Shown here piece after piece: positions 39,011-51,365 of a stretch of DNA of 64,000 nt; position 1 is the first letter of the stretch, and every line of letters begins with the position of its first letter. Where the stretch lies: assembly GCA_027257055.1 (NCBI GenBank), contig JAPVLO010000056.1:2542001-2606000 (forward strand), in the 5' to 3' direction. The notes beneath the pieces are model-generated. The model was not told the origin of the DNA. It did not search any database and saw only the letters and a program-made list of their open reading frames with translations. The stretch is from Cephalopachus bancanus. Its lineage: Eukaryota; Chordata; Mammalia; Primates; Tarsiidae. The translations under genes and the position numbers were made by a program.

Positions 39011-39775
39011 CCAAAGGCCATGCCTATGCTTTTCTTGTGTTCTGTGTTTTCAAACCTGTTCTCCTCACCTCTGGTTAATTGCTTCTCATCTATGCAACTT
39101 GCCTTTAAAGCCCCATCTTTGCCTTGTACCAAAACTCACTTTCCCAAATCTCTTGGTACTCAATACATTAACAGAATTAATACTCCATTGGAAGATTAAG
39201 AGAGAGTTTGAAAAATGAAACAAGCACCTTCTCCAGTCACCAGTCATATCCAAAAAATCGTCCACAAGTCAGAAACAAAGACAGCCCTAAGAAACATTTG
39301 TCAGGGCACAGAACTTTGCTGAGGAGGAAGATTCATAAGAGAAGGCAGAGCCAGATCAGGTGAACAAGGGCAGAGATTAATAAGAAAATATTAGGCCATT
39401 TAGCAGAAAGTAGGGAGCCCAATTTAGATTAGGACCTAGGGCCAAGTTAATTTGTATGAAGGGCACTTATGCAGTAGATAATCCAGTTTCTCATTAAATG
39501 CTTCACCATTAAAAGGGTAATTTTTCATGAGCACATCTTGAGCAAGGTCTCAGTTACATTAGTTAAGAAATAAATAACAGATTTCAGAGCCATAAGGCTG
39601 CAATTCCATCAGAAGCACATACAATTTGAGGGTGTTAGGTATAGGGTCAGTCTCCATGCATACTAAGTTATCATGAATCCCAACCTATGTGGCTGAAAGC
39701 CCCAGTGACCCTCTGGTTCGGGATGAACAAGAGAAAGGCCATGTGTTTAAGAAAAATCATAAATAGGGTCACTAT
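39011..39775. other. Unassigned intronic DNA
   Basis: Nothing recognised. Confidence 0.4.
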
Positions 39776-39779
39776 TATT

Positions 39780-39920
39780 GAATATTGACTATACTAGTTA
39801 ATATGTCAAGAGTTTCACACATAATTTCTCATTTAATCTTCACTCCTGCTCTTTGAGTTAGGCTCCATAATGAGCCCTACTTTACAGAAGACAGCACCAT
39901 GCCAAAAGGAAACAGCAGAG
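39780..39920 (-). repeat. MIR SINE fragment
   Basis: cacataatttctcatttaat, then gccctactttacagaagaca. Confidence 0.55.
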
Positions 39921-39924
39921 CCTG

Positions 39925-40745
39925 AGTTTTTAAATAACCACTATATGGAGATATAATTCACATACCATAAAACTCATCCTTTTAAATTATAAAATCCAGT
40001 GGTTTTGGTAGTCACAGAGTTGTACAACCATCAGCACTATTTAATTTTATAAATTTTCATCATCTGAAAAAGAAGTCCTGTCATTAGCAGTTACTTCTCA
40101 TCCCCTCACTGGTGCTAAGCAACCTCTAATCTCTTTTGGCCTCTGTAGATTTGCCTATTCCTAGACATTTTATAAAAATGGAATCTTATACAGATTTAAG
40201 TGTCTGGTTTCTTTCAGTAACATATTCTCAAATTTCATCCATGTTATAGCATGTATCAGTAATGCATGTCTTTTTTTGGACTAAATATTATTTCATTATG
40301 TAGTTAAACCACATAAGTTGATGGACATTTGGGCTGTTTCTATTTTTGGCTCTTATGAATAATGCGGCTATGCACATTTGCATGTCAGTTTTTGTGTAGA
40401 TGTATGCTTTCAGGTCTCTTAATGCTATTCTTAAGAGAGGAGTTCCTGGGCCATATAGTAGCACTATGTTTAACTTTTTGAGAAATTGTTCAATTGTTTT
40501 TCCAAAATGGCTGCACCATTTCACAATCCCATTAGCAAAGCATAAGGGTTCCAGTTTCTCTAATAGATGTTCTTCCCAACATCTGTCATTGTCTGTCTTT
40601 TATACTTTAGCTATCCTAGTAGGTGTTAAATGATATTTTATCACAGTTTTGATTTGTATTTCCCTAAGGAGTAATGATACTGAGCAACTTTTCATGTGTT
40701 TATTGTCCATTTGCATATCTTTGAAGAAACATCTGTTCAAATCCC
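39925..40745 (-). mobile_element. Old L1 (L1M) 3' fragment with ORF2 tail
   Basis: 3'UTR text (ggagatataattcacatacc, tccatgttatagcatgtatc) followed by the ORF2 C-terminus. A minus-strand frame at 40524-40288 still reads WCSHFGKTIEQFLKKLNIVL. Confidence 0.85.
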
Positions 40746-40939
40746 AGAGCCTCAGTTTGAACCCAGATCTTGTGCAAAATTTCACGCTTTTAGCCATTAT
40801 TCTATGGGCCCTCCTGTAATCTCTCTCTGTACTCTGTTATAGCTCTTAGCCCTTTTTACTGTATGCCATAGTGATCTGAGTAGATGTCTTATACAGTCTA
40901 GAGTAAACTGGCAGATGTTTTACAAGACTAGTAGTTCGC

Positions 40940-41095
40940 AAGTACACATGCCAAAACTTCTCATACTTTATCTCATTTAATCTACCAAGGTTACTAGAAT
41001 CTGTGGACAAAGAAACTAAAGTCAAAGAGGTAACTAAGTTACTTCAAGTTGAGCTGGGAATAGACTCTCATCCTGTCCTACTCCAAGGCCTGAGT
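40940..41095 (-). repeat. MIR SINE
   Basis: atactttatctcatttaatc, then gaggtaactaagttacttca. Confidence 0.6.
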
Positions 41096-41109
41096 TTTTC
41101 CTCTGGGAG

Positions 41110-41375
41110 GCAATAGGGCTTAATGGTCTATAGAATGAGCTCTGGATTCAGAGCACCTGAGTTTAAGTCTCAGCTCTCCTACCCACTTCCTTAGTTGTGC
41201 TACCATGGGTAAGTTCCTTTAGTGTCTGCCACAATATCCTTATTGGTAAGTATAAATACTAACAGGTGCTCCCATGCAGGGTCAATATGAAGGTTAAATA
41301 ACTGACACATAGACAACATACAGGATAGTGATAGACAAACACTAAGTGCTCAATCAACAATGGCCATTGTTATTT
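41110..41375 (+). repeat. MIR SINE, nearly complete
   Basis: agctctggattcagagcacc, gagtttaagtctcagctctc and a 3' end cactaagtgctcaatcaaca are in full consensus order. Confidence 0.85.
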
Positions 41376-41519
41376 AGGTGATCATACTTCCAGTTTGTCT
41401 ATGACAGTCCCAATTTATACCTTTTGTCTCGACACCATTGTTATTAGGACTCCTCACTACACTCAAGAGTATTCATCTTTGGATAATACATTTTGTGGTT
41501 ATCCTAATGATATAATCAT

Positions 41520-41790
41520 CACTTGTGCATTATCCAGCCTCTCAGAGCACTTTGTGCTTGGCATTGTGCTAGTTTCTGGTGGTATCTAGGTGAGCAAAAA
41601 CTGTCTTCTCTTTTGTTTGGAGGAAGCCACATTCCAAAAGGTGACACACACAGGAAAACACATAGTTTAACAAAATGTGGCCAGGGTTATGAGTGTCATA
41701 AAGAAATTATTTGTATTTGGTGGGGAGAAGAATAGGAAGAGCTACAGAGAAACTATGACATTTGAGTAAGGCCTTGTGAGAAAGCAGGGG
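41520..41790 (-). repeat. L2 fragment
   Basis: gtgcttggcattgtgctagt, then aggtgagcaaaaactgtctt, is antisense L2. Confidence 0.5.
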
Positions 41791-41943
41791 TTCAATAGGT
41801 AGGGGTTGGGGAGAAGCTTTCCAGAGGAACAAAAAGTATGGGAGTATTTGGAAAACAGTGAGTAACTGCCTTAGACTAAATGTCTGTCAACCCTAGCTAT
41901 GTTTTAGAATCACCTTGAGAGCTTTAAAAAATACCAACTCAAA

Positions 41944-42060
41944 ACCAGGCATGCACAGTGGCATGCACCTGTAATTCCAGCTACTCAGAGGCTGAAGTGA
42001 ACTCAATAGTTTGAGAACAGCCTGAGCAACATAATAAAACTCCATCTCCAAAAATACAAA
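41944..42060 (+). mobile_element. Alu left-monomer-like copy, old
   Basis: ccaggcatgcacagtggcat, then gagaacagcctgagcaacat and an A-rich end. Only one monomer is present. Confidence 0.65.
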
Positions 42061-42091
42061 TATATATAGTTTGTTTTTGCTTTTTGTTTTT

Positions 42092-42093
42092 GT

Positions 42094-42137
<44 letters not shown>

Positions 42138-42138
42138 A
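42092..42138. repeat. (AT)n microsatellite in a palindrome
   Basis: About 20 AT units bounded by gtggtatata and tataccac, so the whole ~46-bp block is self-complementary. Confidence 0.95.
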
Positions 42139-42335
42139 CCCTTCAGATTTTAATTAGACTAGCCAAGGGTGAGCTTGAGTCAATTAATGTGCTTGCAAAG
42201 CACAGTACTAGAGTGTGTGGCTAAAGTGATTCACTCAAAATCTGAATGAGCCAAATCATGAAGGACCTGAGAAGCCAAGCCAAAGCTACTCAATCTTTTG
42301 GACTTTTTTTTAAAGAGCATATTTGTTCTTTAAAT

Positions 42336-42372
42336 TTTTTTCATTATATATATATATATATATAATGAAAAA
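42336..42372. repeat. Second (TA)n palindrome
   Basis: About 11 TA units bounded by ttttcat and atgaaaa, again self-complementary. Confidence 0.92.
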
Positions 42373-42578
42373 TATACACGTTTTAAGTATGGCATTTACT
42401 CAAATATGGCATTAATCAAATGAATGCTAGTGTCACCATTTGACAGGCAAGACAGTCAAAGAAAATGGTGAAACCATGATTGAATAAACATCATACTACA
42501 CACTGCTACTGTAATTTAATTCAACTTTGAAAAGTAACACATAGATAACACCTCTTAAAATGTGTATACATTTTGGCA

Positions 42579-42580
<2 letters not shown>

Positions 42581-42616
<36 letters not shown>
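42581..42616. repeat. (GT)n microsatellite
   Basis: About 17 GT units, followed by an L1 3'UTR piece. Confidence 0.95.
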
Positions 42617-42618
<2 letters not shown>

Positions 42619-42805
42619 CATATTTAGTGGGTACAAGTGCAGATTTGTTACATGACTATATTGCATAGAGGTGAAGTCTGGGTTTTTAAGTGTAATCATC
42701 ACCAGAACAAAGTATACACTTTATTCATTAGGTAATTTCTCATCCTTCACCATCCTCCCACCATTCCAAGTCTTCAATGTCTATTATACCACTCTCTATG
42801 TCCAA
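42617..42805 (-). mobile_element. L1 3'UTR fragment
   Basis: gtgggtacaagtgcagattt and tcattaggtaatttctcatc match the fragment at the window start. Confidence 0.7.
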
Positions 42806-44770
42806 AACAGGTCTCAGTGAATTTTTAAAAGTCAAAACCACATCAAGTATCTTTCTCAGACCACAGTAGAATGAAACTAGCAATCAATGCTATGATGACC
42901 TCTCAAAACTATCAAAATACATGAAAATTAAACAACCTACTCCTAAAAGATCTTTGGGTCAATAATGACATTAAGACAAAATTTAAAAAAAATTTCGAAA
43001 CAAATGAAAACAGAGACACACCATACCAAAACCTCTGAGCTATGGCAAAATCAGTGGTAAGAGGGAAGTTTATAGCATTAAATGCCTACATAAAAAACAT
43101 AGAGGACAAGGTGAGGGGATTGCCTAAGTCCACAGGTTCAAGAACAGCCTGGGCAATTTGGTGAGATCGCATCTCTACAATAAAAATCAAAAAAATAGCT
43201 GGGTGTGGTAGCACGTACCTGTAGTTCCAGCAACTTGGAGGGCTGAGACAGAAGGATCATCTGAGCCCAACAGGTCAACGCTGGAATGGCCATAAGCATG
43301 CATCCCACCACCTGGGCAATGAAGTGAGACTCCAACTCAAAAAAACAAAACAACAAAAAAAAAAAAAAAACCAACCCCAAAAGACATAGAAAGATCACAA
43401 ATTAGCAACCTAATGTCACACCTCAAGGAATTAGATAACCAAGAACAAACCAAACCTAAAGCTAGCAGGAAAAAATAAATCACAATGATCAGAGTAGAAC
43501 TAAATGAAATTGAGACAAAAAAATGCAAAGGATAAATGAAACAAAAAGTTGGTCCTTTGAAAAGATTAAGAAAAGGATAGACTGCTAACTAGATTAACCA
43601 AGAAAAGAATACCAAAGATTCAAATAAGCCCATTCATAAATGAAAAAGGAGACACTGCACAGACATACGATATAGCAACAGAAACTATGATGAACATCTA
43701 TATTGCATAAACTAGGAAAGCTAAGGGAAATGAGTAAACTCCTGGAAACATACAACCTTCCAAGACTGAACCAGGAAGAAATAAAAGTCCTGAATGGACT
43801 AAATTATGAGTAGTGAGACAATCAGTGATTAAAAAAAAAAACACTTCCAACCAAAAGAAAAAGACCCCCAAACCAGACAAATTCATAGCTGTTTTCTGCC
43901 AGACACACAAATAACTAGTACCAACCCTACTAAAACTATCCCAAAAAACTGTGGTGAAGGGAATCTTCTCTAAGTCACATTATGAAGACAGTACCACTCT
44001 GATACCAAAACCACACAAGGACACAATAAAAAAAGAGGAAACTGCAGACCAATATCCTTGATGAACACAGATGCAAACAAACATCCTTAACAAAATACTA
44101 GTAAATAGATTTCAACAGCACATCAAAACATACTATACCACAATCAAGTGGAGTTTATTTCATGAATGCAAGGATAGTTCAAGACACTCAAATCAATAAA
44201 TGCTATTTACCACATAAATAGAATTATAAACCAAATTATATTATCATATCAATAGACACTGAAAAATAAATTTACAATATTCAGCAAACTTTCTTGATCA
44301 AAACAGACAACAAACTAGACACAGAAAAAAATATACTTCAAAATAATAAAAGCTATATACACCAATCCCACAGCCAGCATCAACTGAACAGAGAAAAGTT
44401 GAAAGCATTTCCCCCAACAACTGGAACAAGATAAGGATGCCCACTTTCACTACTCCTATTTAATATAGTACTAGAAGCCTTAGCCCAGAGCAATCAAGCA
44501 AGAGAAAAACATGAAAGACATCCAACTGGGAAAACAGGAAATCAAATTATTTCTATTTGCTAAGGATATGATCTTATTATATCTAGATACTTCTCCAAAA
44601 GACTCCTAGATTTGATCAATGAATTCAATAAAGCTTCATGATATAAAATATACAAAAATCAGTAGTATTTCTACACAGCAATAATGATCAAACTGATAGC
44701 CAAATCAAGGACTGAATCCCACTTATAATAACTACAAAAAAGTGTAGGAATACATTTAACCAAGGAAGAG
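42806..44770 (+). mobile_element. Old L1 ORF2 fragment, with Alu insert
   Basis: Sense ORF2 text such as catgaaaattaaacaaccta, agagggaagtttatagcatt and gatgcccactttcactactc, through the RT region, with no intact frame. It includes the Alu at 43105-43370. It lies head to tail against the opposite-strand L1 piece at 42.6-42.8 kb. Confidence 0.85.
43105..43370 (+). mobile_element. Alu SINE, 5'-truncated by ~40 bases
   Basis: ggtgaggggattgcctaagt to gagactccaactcaaaaaaa with an A-rich tail. The L1 text aaaacatagag is repeated as aaagacatagaaag after the tail. Confidence 0.85.
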
Positions 44771-44779
44771 AAATAACTC

Positions 44780-44920
44780 TACATTCATTTCTTCATTTGA
44801 TGTTTATTAAGTATCTCCTATATATATGTTCTAAGGAGGTAATGCAGTGAACAAAACATGTAAGAATCCCTGTACTCATAAAATGTGCATTCTTGTGGAC
44901 ACTCCAATGCATTTTTGTTG
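44780..44920 (-). repeat. L2 fragment
   Basis: tgtttattaagtatctccta, then gtaatgcagtgaacaaaaca. Confidence 0.55.
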
Positions 44921-45089
44921 TATTTTTCTAATTTTAGTGTAATGAAGAATCACTTGTAAAAACAACAGCAGCAACAACAGATTCCTAAATCCCACCCACT
45001 GACATCTTGCACCAGTGGTAGGGACCCAGTAGACAGATTAGATTCAAATATAAGTAATCCTCAAAAATCACCAGAAAAAAAGCAAACTG

Positions 45090-45188
45090 CTAATATAGAA
45101 AATCACTGGGAACCCCTTTAGGTCCCCTCCCACTATGGGAGCTTTTCTGTCTTCTCAATAAATCCTGCTTTCAAAAAAAAAAAAAAAA
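45090..45188 (+). mobile_element. Poly(A)-ended retrocopy of an LTR-like RNA end (copy B)
   Basis: cactatgggagcttttctgt, cttctcaataaatcctgctt and then 16 As. The 50 bases before the tail are nearly the same as in copy A at 19.5 kb (minus strand). The 5' limit is unclear: the copy may begin as early as about 44962, where aatcacttgtaaaa resembles the sequence after the tail. Confidence 0.5.
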
Positions 45189-45650
45189 TCCCTTATAAGA
45201 TGATAGTTCTCAAGCTGGGATCCACAGAATGAATATTTCTAAAGTTTGATTTGGGTTTTCAAATTTATGATCATCTTTTAAACATTTTACCAGTTACAAA
45301 AGAAAAAATGCCTATTAGTAATAATTTGCCTCAAAAATATTTTCACAGACTTCAACTCTGATTTCCTAATAACAGAGCATTTTTGTTAATGCTTAAAGTA
45401 AATCTCCCTAAATTTGAAAAAATACTATTTTGATATCATTTGTGGCTGGCTGGATGTGTGTGCCTGGGATACTGGAAGTGTGAGTGGGGTAGGGAAGGGT
45501 GTTCCACCTCATGAACACTCTCCTATGTGGATCAGAAAAAAGAGCCTGCAGAGAGTGCTGTGAAGATTTTTGCTCTGATACACATGCTTCACTTGGTTTC
45601 ATAAACAAATAGCAGTAATTGACAACAACTAGTAGGAAAGTTTTGTAGTG
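45189..45650. other. Unassigned intronic DNA
   Basis: Nothing recognised. Confidence 0.4.
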
Positions 45651-45651
45651 A

Positions 45652-45946
45652 AATTTTTTTTTAGTTGGAGTTTTACTCTGTTACTCAGGCTGGACTGCAG
45701 TGGCATGCTCATGGCCACCACAGTATCCTTGACCTGCCGGGCTCAGGCAATCCTTCTGTCTCAGCCTTTCAAGCAGCTGGAAACACAAGTGCATGCCACC
45801 ATGCCCAACTAATATATTTGTAGAGATGAGGTCTCACCAAGTTGCCCAGGCAGTCTCAAACCCCATACAAACACCTGCTCAGGCAATCCTCTTGCCTCTA
45901 CCTCCCAAAGTCCTGGGATTACAGGCATGAGCCACCACACCCAGCC
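45652..45946 (-). mobile_element. Alu SINE, diverged
   Basis: agttggagttttactctgtt to gagccaccacacccagccc, a full dimer with an insertion of about 10 bases in the left monomer near 45865. Confidence 0.87.
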
Positions 45947-46280
45947 CTTTTTCAGAAATCTTAATCCAAAATTCTCCAAGTAATCAGAAAATAAATTTTC
46001 CATATGCCATTTATTTGAACTCCAAATGAGGGAGATATGTGGGTTACACATCATCATACAGTTGCCTGAAAACCAAGCCCCATGAAAGAAAAGCTTTATG
46101 GCCTGAATGAAAGCAAAGAGGACTGGATTCAGGTATAATTTCTGCACTAAACCTTTGTCCATGTGATTATACATACATAAGTCATTTACCCTTTTTGGGG
46201 TTCGATCTCTCCATGTGCCCAGTGAGTGTTCACAGCAAAAAGATGGTCTTTAGAGTGTCTCTAAGTGATAACTGAGTATG
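45947..46280. other. Unassigned intronic DNA
   Basis: Nothing recognised. Confidence 0.4.
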
Positions 46281-46289
46281 ACAATATTT

Positions 46290-46510
46290 ATAAGTAATAT
46301 ATAGAGAATCTTACCATGACCCAGAATTGTATGATGCACTTTGTAGACATCAGCTTTTTTTTAATGGCAGTCCTATGTGGTTGCTATGTACATATTTTAG
46401 ATCTCAGAACGGAACTAACTTGGTGCATCTAGGTAACTACTAGGGCCAGGACTTAAACCCAGTTCCTCCTAAATCTACAGATCTCTGGTCTCCAGTTTTA
46501 ATCACACATC
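46290..46510 (-). repeat. MIR SINE
   Basis: ctaactactagggccaggac-like text and cttaaacccagttcctccta are antisense MIR. Confidence 0.55.
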
Positions 46511-47115
46511 TCTATCAGTATAATATTTGGGTGCATATAATTTTAAAATAGGTATATTTATGTATAAATTACATGTATATACTATTAATAATCCATATAG
46601 TAATATTATTAAAGTTTACTTTTTCTTAAAACTTTTTAGATTAAAACCAAACAAATATATTTTTCTCATGTGCTATAAAATTATCTTGCATACCTAGGTG
46701 TGGAGGGGGGATTTGAATCTCACAACGTTTCCTGTAGATCTCTCTGACTGAAAAATACAACTTGAAAAATCCTCAGGGAGTCACAGCAAGCCTATAATCA
46801 TAATAAGACATTTGGGTTTCCAAGAATCATCCATTTTAAGTTTCACAGTGGATCACTGGGAATACTATAAGCTGCTTTTTTTTTAATGCATAGCAGGGGT
46901 AGATGCACAAACATCATTAAAAAGTATCTGGAGGCATCCAGGAGTCACAGTAAGATATGCCTCTACTGTCACTTCTAAACCATGCTCCAAACGACATCCA
47001 ATAGAATCCACCCCAGATGCGATCTTGTCACATACTACCTGCTCGAAAATGTCACCATCTCCAGCCCAGCTACCACGGGCTGTCTTCCCTCTCATTCTCC
47101 CACTTCACTCTGCCC
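46511..47115. other. Unassigned DNA left of the L1 insertion
   Basis: Nothing recognised. It ends at the L1 target site. Confidence 0.4.
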
Positions 47116-47128
47116 CTCAACCCCAACA
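47116..47128. repeat. Left target-site duplication of the full-length L1
   Basis: The 13-base sequence ctcaaccccaaca directly abuts the T-run (poly(A) on the minus strand). It is identical to 53703-53715. Confidence 0.88.
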
Positions 47129-47138
47129 TTTTTTTTTT

Positions 47139-47274
47139 GTACATTATAGCTACCATTTATTGAGTGACTACTGCATGTCAACATGAATCAGGCATTTTTA
47201 ACAATTCCATACATGTTCTATGCATTTTTTTAAAGATTTGTTGAATTAATAGTAGTTATTTATATACTTTCTAT
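47139..47274 (-). other. Probable 3'-transduced flanking DNA inside the L1 insertion
   Basis: The sequence between the shared L1 3' end (ATACTG) and the poly(A) at 47138-47129 does not match the L1 3' end seen at 35.7 kb. Its distal half resembles a MIR, ending CTCAATAAATGGTAGC on the minus strand. AATAAA lies about 17 bases upstream of the poly(A), a normal spacing for a polyadenylation signal. Because the TSD lies outside this segment, it must have arrived with the L1, as DNA copied from downstream of the source element. Confidence 0.65.
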
Positions 47275-47484
47275 CAGTATTTTTTATTATGATTTTGTGG
47301 GGTACAGTTAAGGGTTAGGTATACAAATATGCTTCGTTCAGGCACCCTTGTTGATAAGAGGTGTCTCCCCAACCCCAGACAGATATTTACTACCATTAAT
47401 CCCATCTCCCTTCCCCTCCCCCCCATAGTTTCCCACCACTGTCAGTCATTTTCTTATAGTATTACATTGGATGTTCAAGGTCCA
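47275..47484 (-). other. L1 3'UTR with G-rich polypurine run
   Basis: About 210 bp between the ORF2 end and ATACTG at 47280-47275. On the minus strand it holds a G-run cluster (47403-47426, GGGGGGGAGGGGAAGGG-like), a feature of most L1 3'UTRs, then the line CCTAACCCTTAACTGTACCC. The same text, followed by AATAAAAAATACTG, occurs in the independent 3' fragment at 35371-35717, which fixes where the L1 itself ends. Confidence 0.75.
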
Positions 47485-50400
47485 CTATAAGAGTGAGAAC
47501 ATGTGATACTCAGATCTTTGTTTCTGTGAGAGGTCACTCAGTATTATAGACTCTAGTTCCATCCAGATTGGTGCAAAATTCATGATTTTGTTCTTTTTAT
47601 CACTGCATAGTATTCCATCTTGTATATGTACCACATTTTTTTAATCCAGTCCTCTTTTGATGGACAGCATGGTTGCTTCCAGGTTCTTGCTATTGTGAAC
47701 AATGCTGCGATAAACTTACGTGTGCAGGTATCTTTTTTATAGAGTGATTTGAGTTCTTCGGGGTATATTCCCAGTAGGGGGATTGTGGGGTCATGTGAGA
47801 GGTCAATATTTAGAGCTTTTAGGAATCGCCATACTGTTTCCCACAGAAGTTGCAGTAGTTTGCACACCCACCAACAGTGTAGAAGTGTTCCCTTTTCGCC
47901 ACACTCTCTCCAGCGACTGTTATTTTTTGAGTTATTGATAATTGCCATTCTGACTGGAGTTAGGTGGTATCTCAGTGTGGTTTTGATTTGCATCTCCCTG
48001 ATGATTAGTGAGGTTGAACATTTTTTCATGTGTCTGTTGGCTGCTCGGATATCTTCCTTTGAGAAGTGTCTGTTCATATCTTTTGCCCATTTTATAGTGG
48101 GGTTGTTTGCTTTTTCTTTTCTGTACATTTGAGTTCTTTGTAGATCCAAGATGTTAAGCCTTTGTCAGACCTGGAGTTGGCAAATACTTTTTCCCAGTCT
48201 GTAGGCTGTCGCCCTGCTCTCCAGATGGTTTCTTTGGCTTTGCAGAAGCTTGTCAGTTTAATTAGGTCCCACTTGTCTATCTTATTTCTTATGACCTGTG
48301 GGTTTCGGGTTTTGTTCAGGAACTGGATGCCAGTTCCAATTTCCATGAGGGTATGTCCTTCATTTTCTAAGGTTCTTATGGTTTGAGGTTTTACATTTAG
48401 GTCTCTGATCCATTTAGAGTTAATTTTTGTGTATGGGGTTAGATAGGGGTCCTGTTTCAATCTTCTGCATGTGGTCAGCTAGTTTTCCCAGGACCATTTA
48501 CTGAATAGGTTCTCCTCTCCCCAGTGGTAGGTGGTAGAGGCTTTGTCGAAGATGAGTTGGTTGAAAAATTGAGGTTTTGCTTCTGAATCTCAATTCTATT
48601 CCATTGATCTATATGCCTGTTCCTGTACCAATACCAAGGTGTTTTGATTATTGTAGCTTTATAGTAAAGTTTGAAGTCTGGTAATCTGATACCACCTGCT
48701 TTTTTTTTTTTTTTTTGCTGAGGATTGTTCTGGCTATTCTTGGTTGTTTGTGTTTCCATATGAATTCCTGTGTTGGTTTTTCTAGGTCTGAGAAGAATGT
48801 TGCTGGTAATTTGATGGGTATTGCATTAAATCTGTAGCTTGCCTTAGGTAAGATGGACATCTTCACAATGTTGATTCTTCCAGTTCATGAGCATGGGATA
48901 TTTTCCCACTTGTTTGTGTCATCTTTGATTTCTTTGAGGAGTCTTTTGTAGTTTTCATTGTAGAGGTCTTTCACGTTTCTGGTTAGGAAGATGCCAAAGT
49001 ATTTCTTTTTTTTTGTGGCTATTGTGAATGAAATTGTGCTTTTTATTTGGATTTCTGTTTGTTTATTATTGGTGTAAAGAAATGTGATTGTCTTTTGCAC
49101 ATTTATTTTATATCCTGAGATTTGCCAAAGTCTTTTATCAGTGTAAGGAGGTTTTTTGACAGATTCTCTTGGGTTTTCAAGGTACACGATCATGTCATCT
49201 GCAAAGAGAGATAGCTTGACTTCTTCTTTTCCTATTTGAATACCCCTGATTGCCTTCTCTTCTCTGATTGCTCTAGCCAGGACTTCCAATACTATATTGA
49301 ACAAGAGGGGTGAGAGTGGGCATCCTTGTCTTGTTCCAGTTTTCAGGGAAAATGGTTCCAGTTTTTGTCCATTTAGGAGTATGCTGGCTGTGGGTTTCTC
49401 GTAGATGGCTTTTACTATTTTGAGGTATGTTCCTCATATGCCTAGCTGTTTGAGGGTTTTTATCAAGAAGGGGTGCTGGATTTTATCAAAAGCTTTTTCT
49501 GCGTCTAATGATATAATCATGTGGTTTTTGTTTTGACATCTGTTGATGTATTTAATTACATTTATGGTTTTACGAATGTTGAACCAGCCTTGCATCCCAG
49601 GGATGAAGCCTACTTGGTCATGATGGATGATTTTTGAGATGTGTTGTTGAATCTGGTTCACTAGGATCTTGTTGAGAATTTTAGCATCTATGTTCATCAA
49701 AGATATTGGCCTGTAGTTCTCTTTCTTTGTTGGGTCTTTACCTGGCTTGGGTATCAATGTGATGTTAGCTTCGTAAAATGATTTGGGGAGAGTTCCGTCT
49801 TCTTAATCGCCTGGAATACCTTCAGTAGGATTGGTATAAGCTCCTCCTTAAATGTCTTGTAGAATTCTGCTAGAAAGCCATCTGGTCCAGGGCATTTTTT
49901 TGTAGGTAGTTTACTTATTACGTAGTCAATTTCCTTGACTGTTATTGGTCTATTTAGGGTCTCAATTTCTTCTTGTTTCAACCTAGGCAGGTTGTGTGAT
50001 GACAGAAAGTCCTCCATTTCTTAAAGGTTTTCAAGCTTGTTTCCATACAAGTGTACATAGTAGTCTCTAATGATCTTTTGTATTTCTTCAGGATCAGATG
50101 TGACTTCATCTTTTATGTTTCTGATTGTGTTTATTTGGGTTTTTTCTCTTTTTCTTGGCCAGTCTAGCTAGGAGACCATTGATCTTGTTTATCCTTTTGA
50201 AGAACCAGCTTTTTGTTTCATTGATTTTTTTGTATTATCTTTTTGTCTTCTATGTTCTGGATTTGGGCTTTTATTTTGGTGAACTGGATCTTCTGCTGAT
50301 ATTAGGGTTTTTGTAGTCTTGCTTTTCCAGATTTTTTTAGATGGCTTGTTAGGCTGTTAATTTGTGATCCTTCCATTTTCTTCATGTGTGTTTGTAGGGA

Positions 50401-51299
50401 TATAAATTCCCCTCTTACTACAGCTTTCAGGGCATCCCAGAGATTTTGGTAAGATGTTTCTTCATTTTCATTTGTTTCCAGGTATCTTTTAATCTCTGTT
50501 TTGATTCCATCATTGACCCAGGAGTTGTTTAGCATCATGCTGTTTAGTGTCCATGTCTTTGTGGGTTTGGGGGGGACCTTGTTGGTGTTAATGTTTATTT
50601 TTATTCCACTGTTGTCTGAGAAGGTGCATGGTAAAATTTTGGTCCTTTTAAATTTGCTTATGCTTGATTTATGGCCAAGTATGTGGTCGATCTTAGAGTA
50701 CGTTTCATGCCATGATGAGTAGAATGTGTATTCTGTGGTCTTTGGATGGAGGGTTCTGTAGGTATCAATCAAGTCCATTTGATCAAGAGTCACATTGAGG
50801 TTTCGGATCTCGTTGCTGATTTTTTTGTCCTGATGATCTGTCTAGGGTTGTGAGTGGGGTATTGAAGTCCCCAGCTATGATGGTATTGGAGTCGATATCA
50901 TTTTTTAGTTTACCTAGGAACTGCTTTATGGAAGTTGGTGCTCCTATGTTCGGTGCATATATGTTTAGGATGGATATTTCTTGTTGATGGATTGAACCTT
51001 TTATCATTATGTACTGGCCTTCTGTATCTTTTAAATTTTTGATAGTTTAAAGTGTATTTTGTCTGAGATTAGATTGCGACTCCTCCTTTCTTTTTGTGTT
51101 CCATTCACCTGAAAATTTTTTTCCCATCCTCTTACTTTGAGTCTGTGAGTGTCCTTTCTAGTGAGATGAGTCTCTTGAAGGCAATAGATTGCTGCCTGGT
51201 GATATTTTATCCATTTTGCCATTCTATGACTTTCAGTAGTGCATTTAGTCCATTCACATTCAAACTAATCATTGAAATGTGAGAGTTGATCCCTATCAT
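47485..51299 (-). pseudogene. L1 ORF2 (endonuclease and reverse transcriptase), disabled
   Basis: The start is the ATG at 51299, giving MIGINSHISMISLNVNGLN, which aligns with the usual ORF2 start. The APE-type endonuclease retains the ETH motif (near 51170), GDFNTPLT (near 50865) and SKIDHILG (near 50680). The reverse transcriptase follows (about 50017-48885) with the catalytic FADD box at 49205-49194. The C-terminal domain (48149-47580) includes a Cys-rich stretch and the MEYYAVIK motif. A degenerate reading frame continues to a stop near 47485, giving a 3.8-kb span, the normal ORF2 size. At least nine frame changes or stops break it, the first within about 25 codons. No active protein can be made. 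Confidence 0.9.
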
Positions 51300-51365
51300 A
51301 ATGTTCTTACAGAGTTGTTGTTCTTCCTTTTTGTGTGTTGTCTTTCTTTTGGTTTTAGAGTTGGA

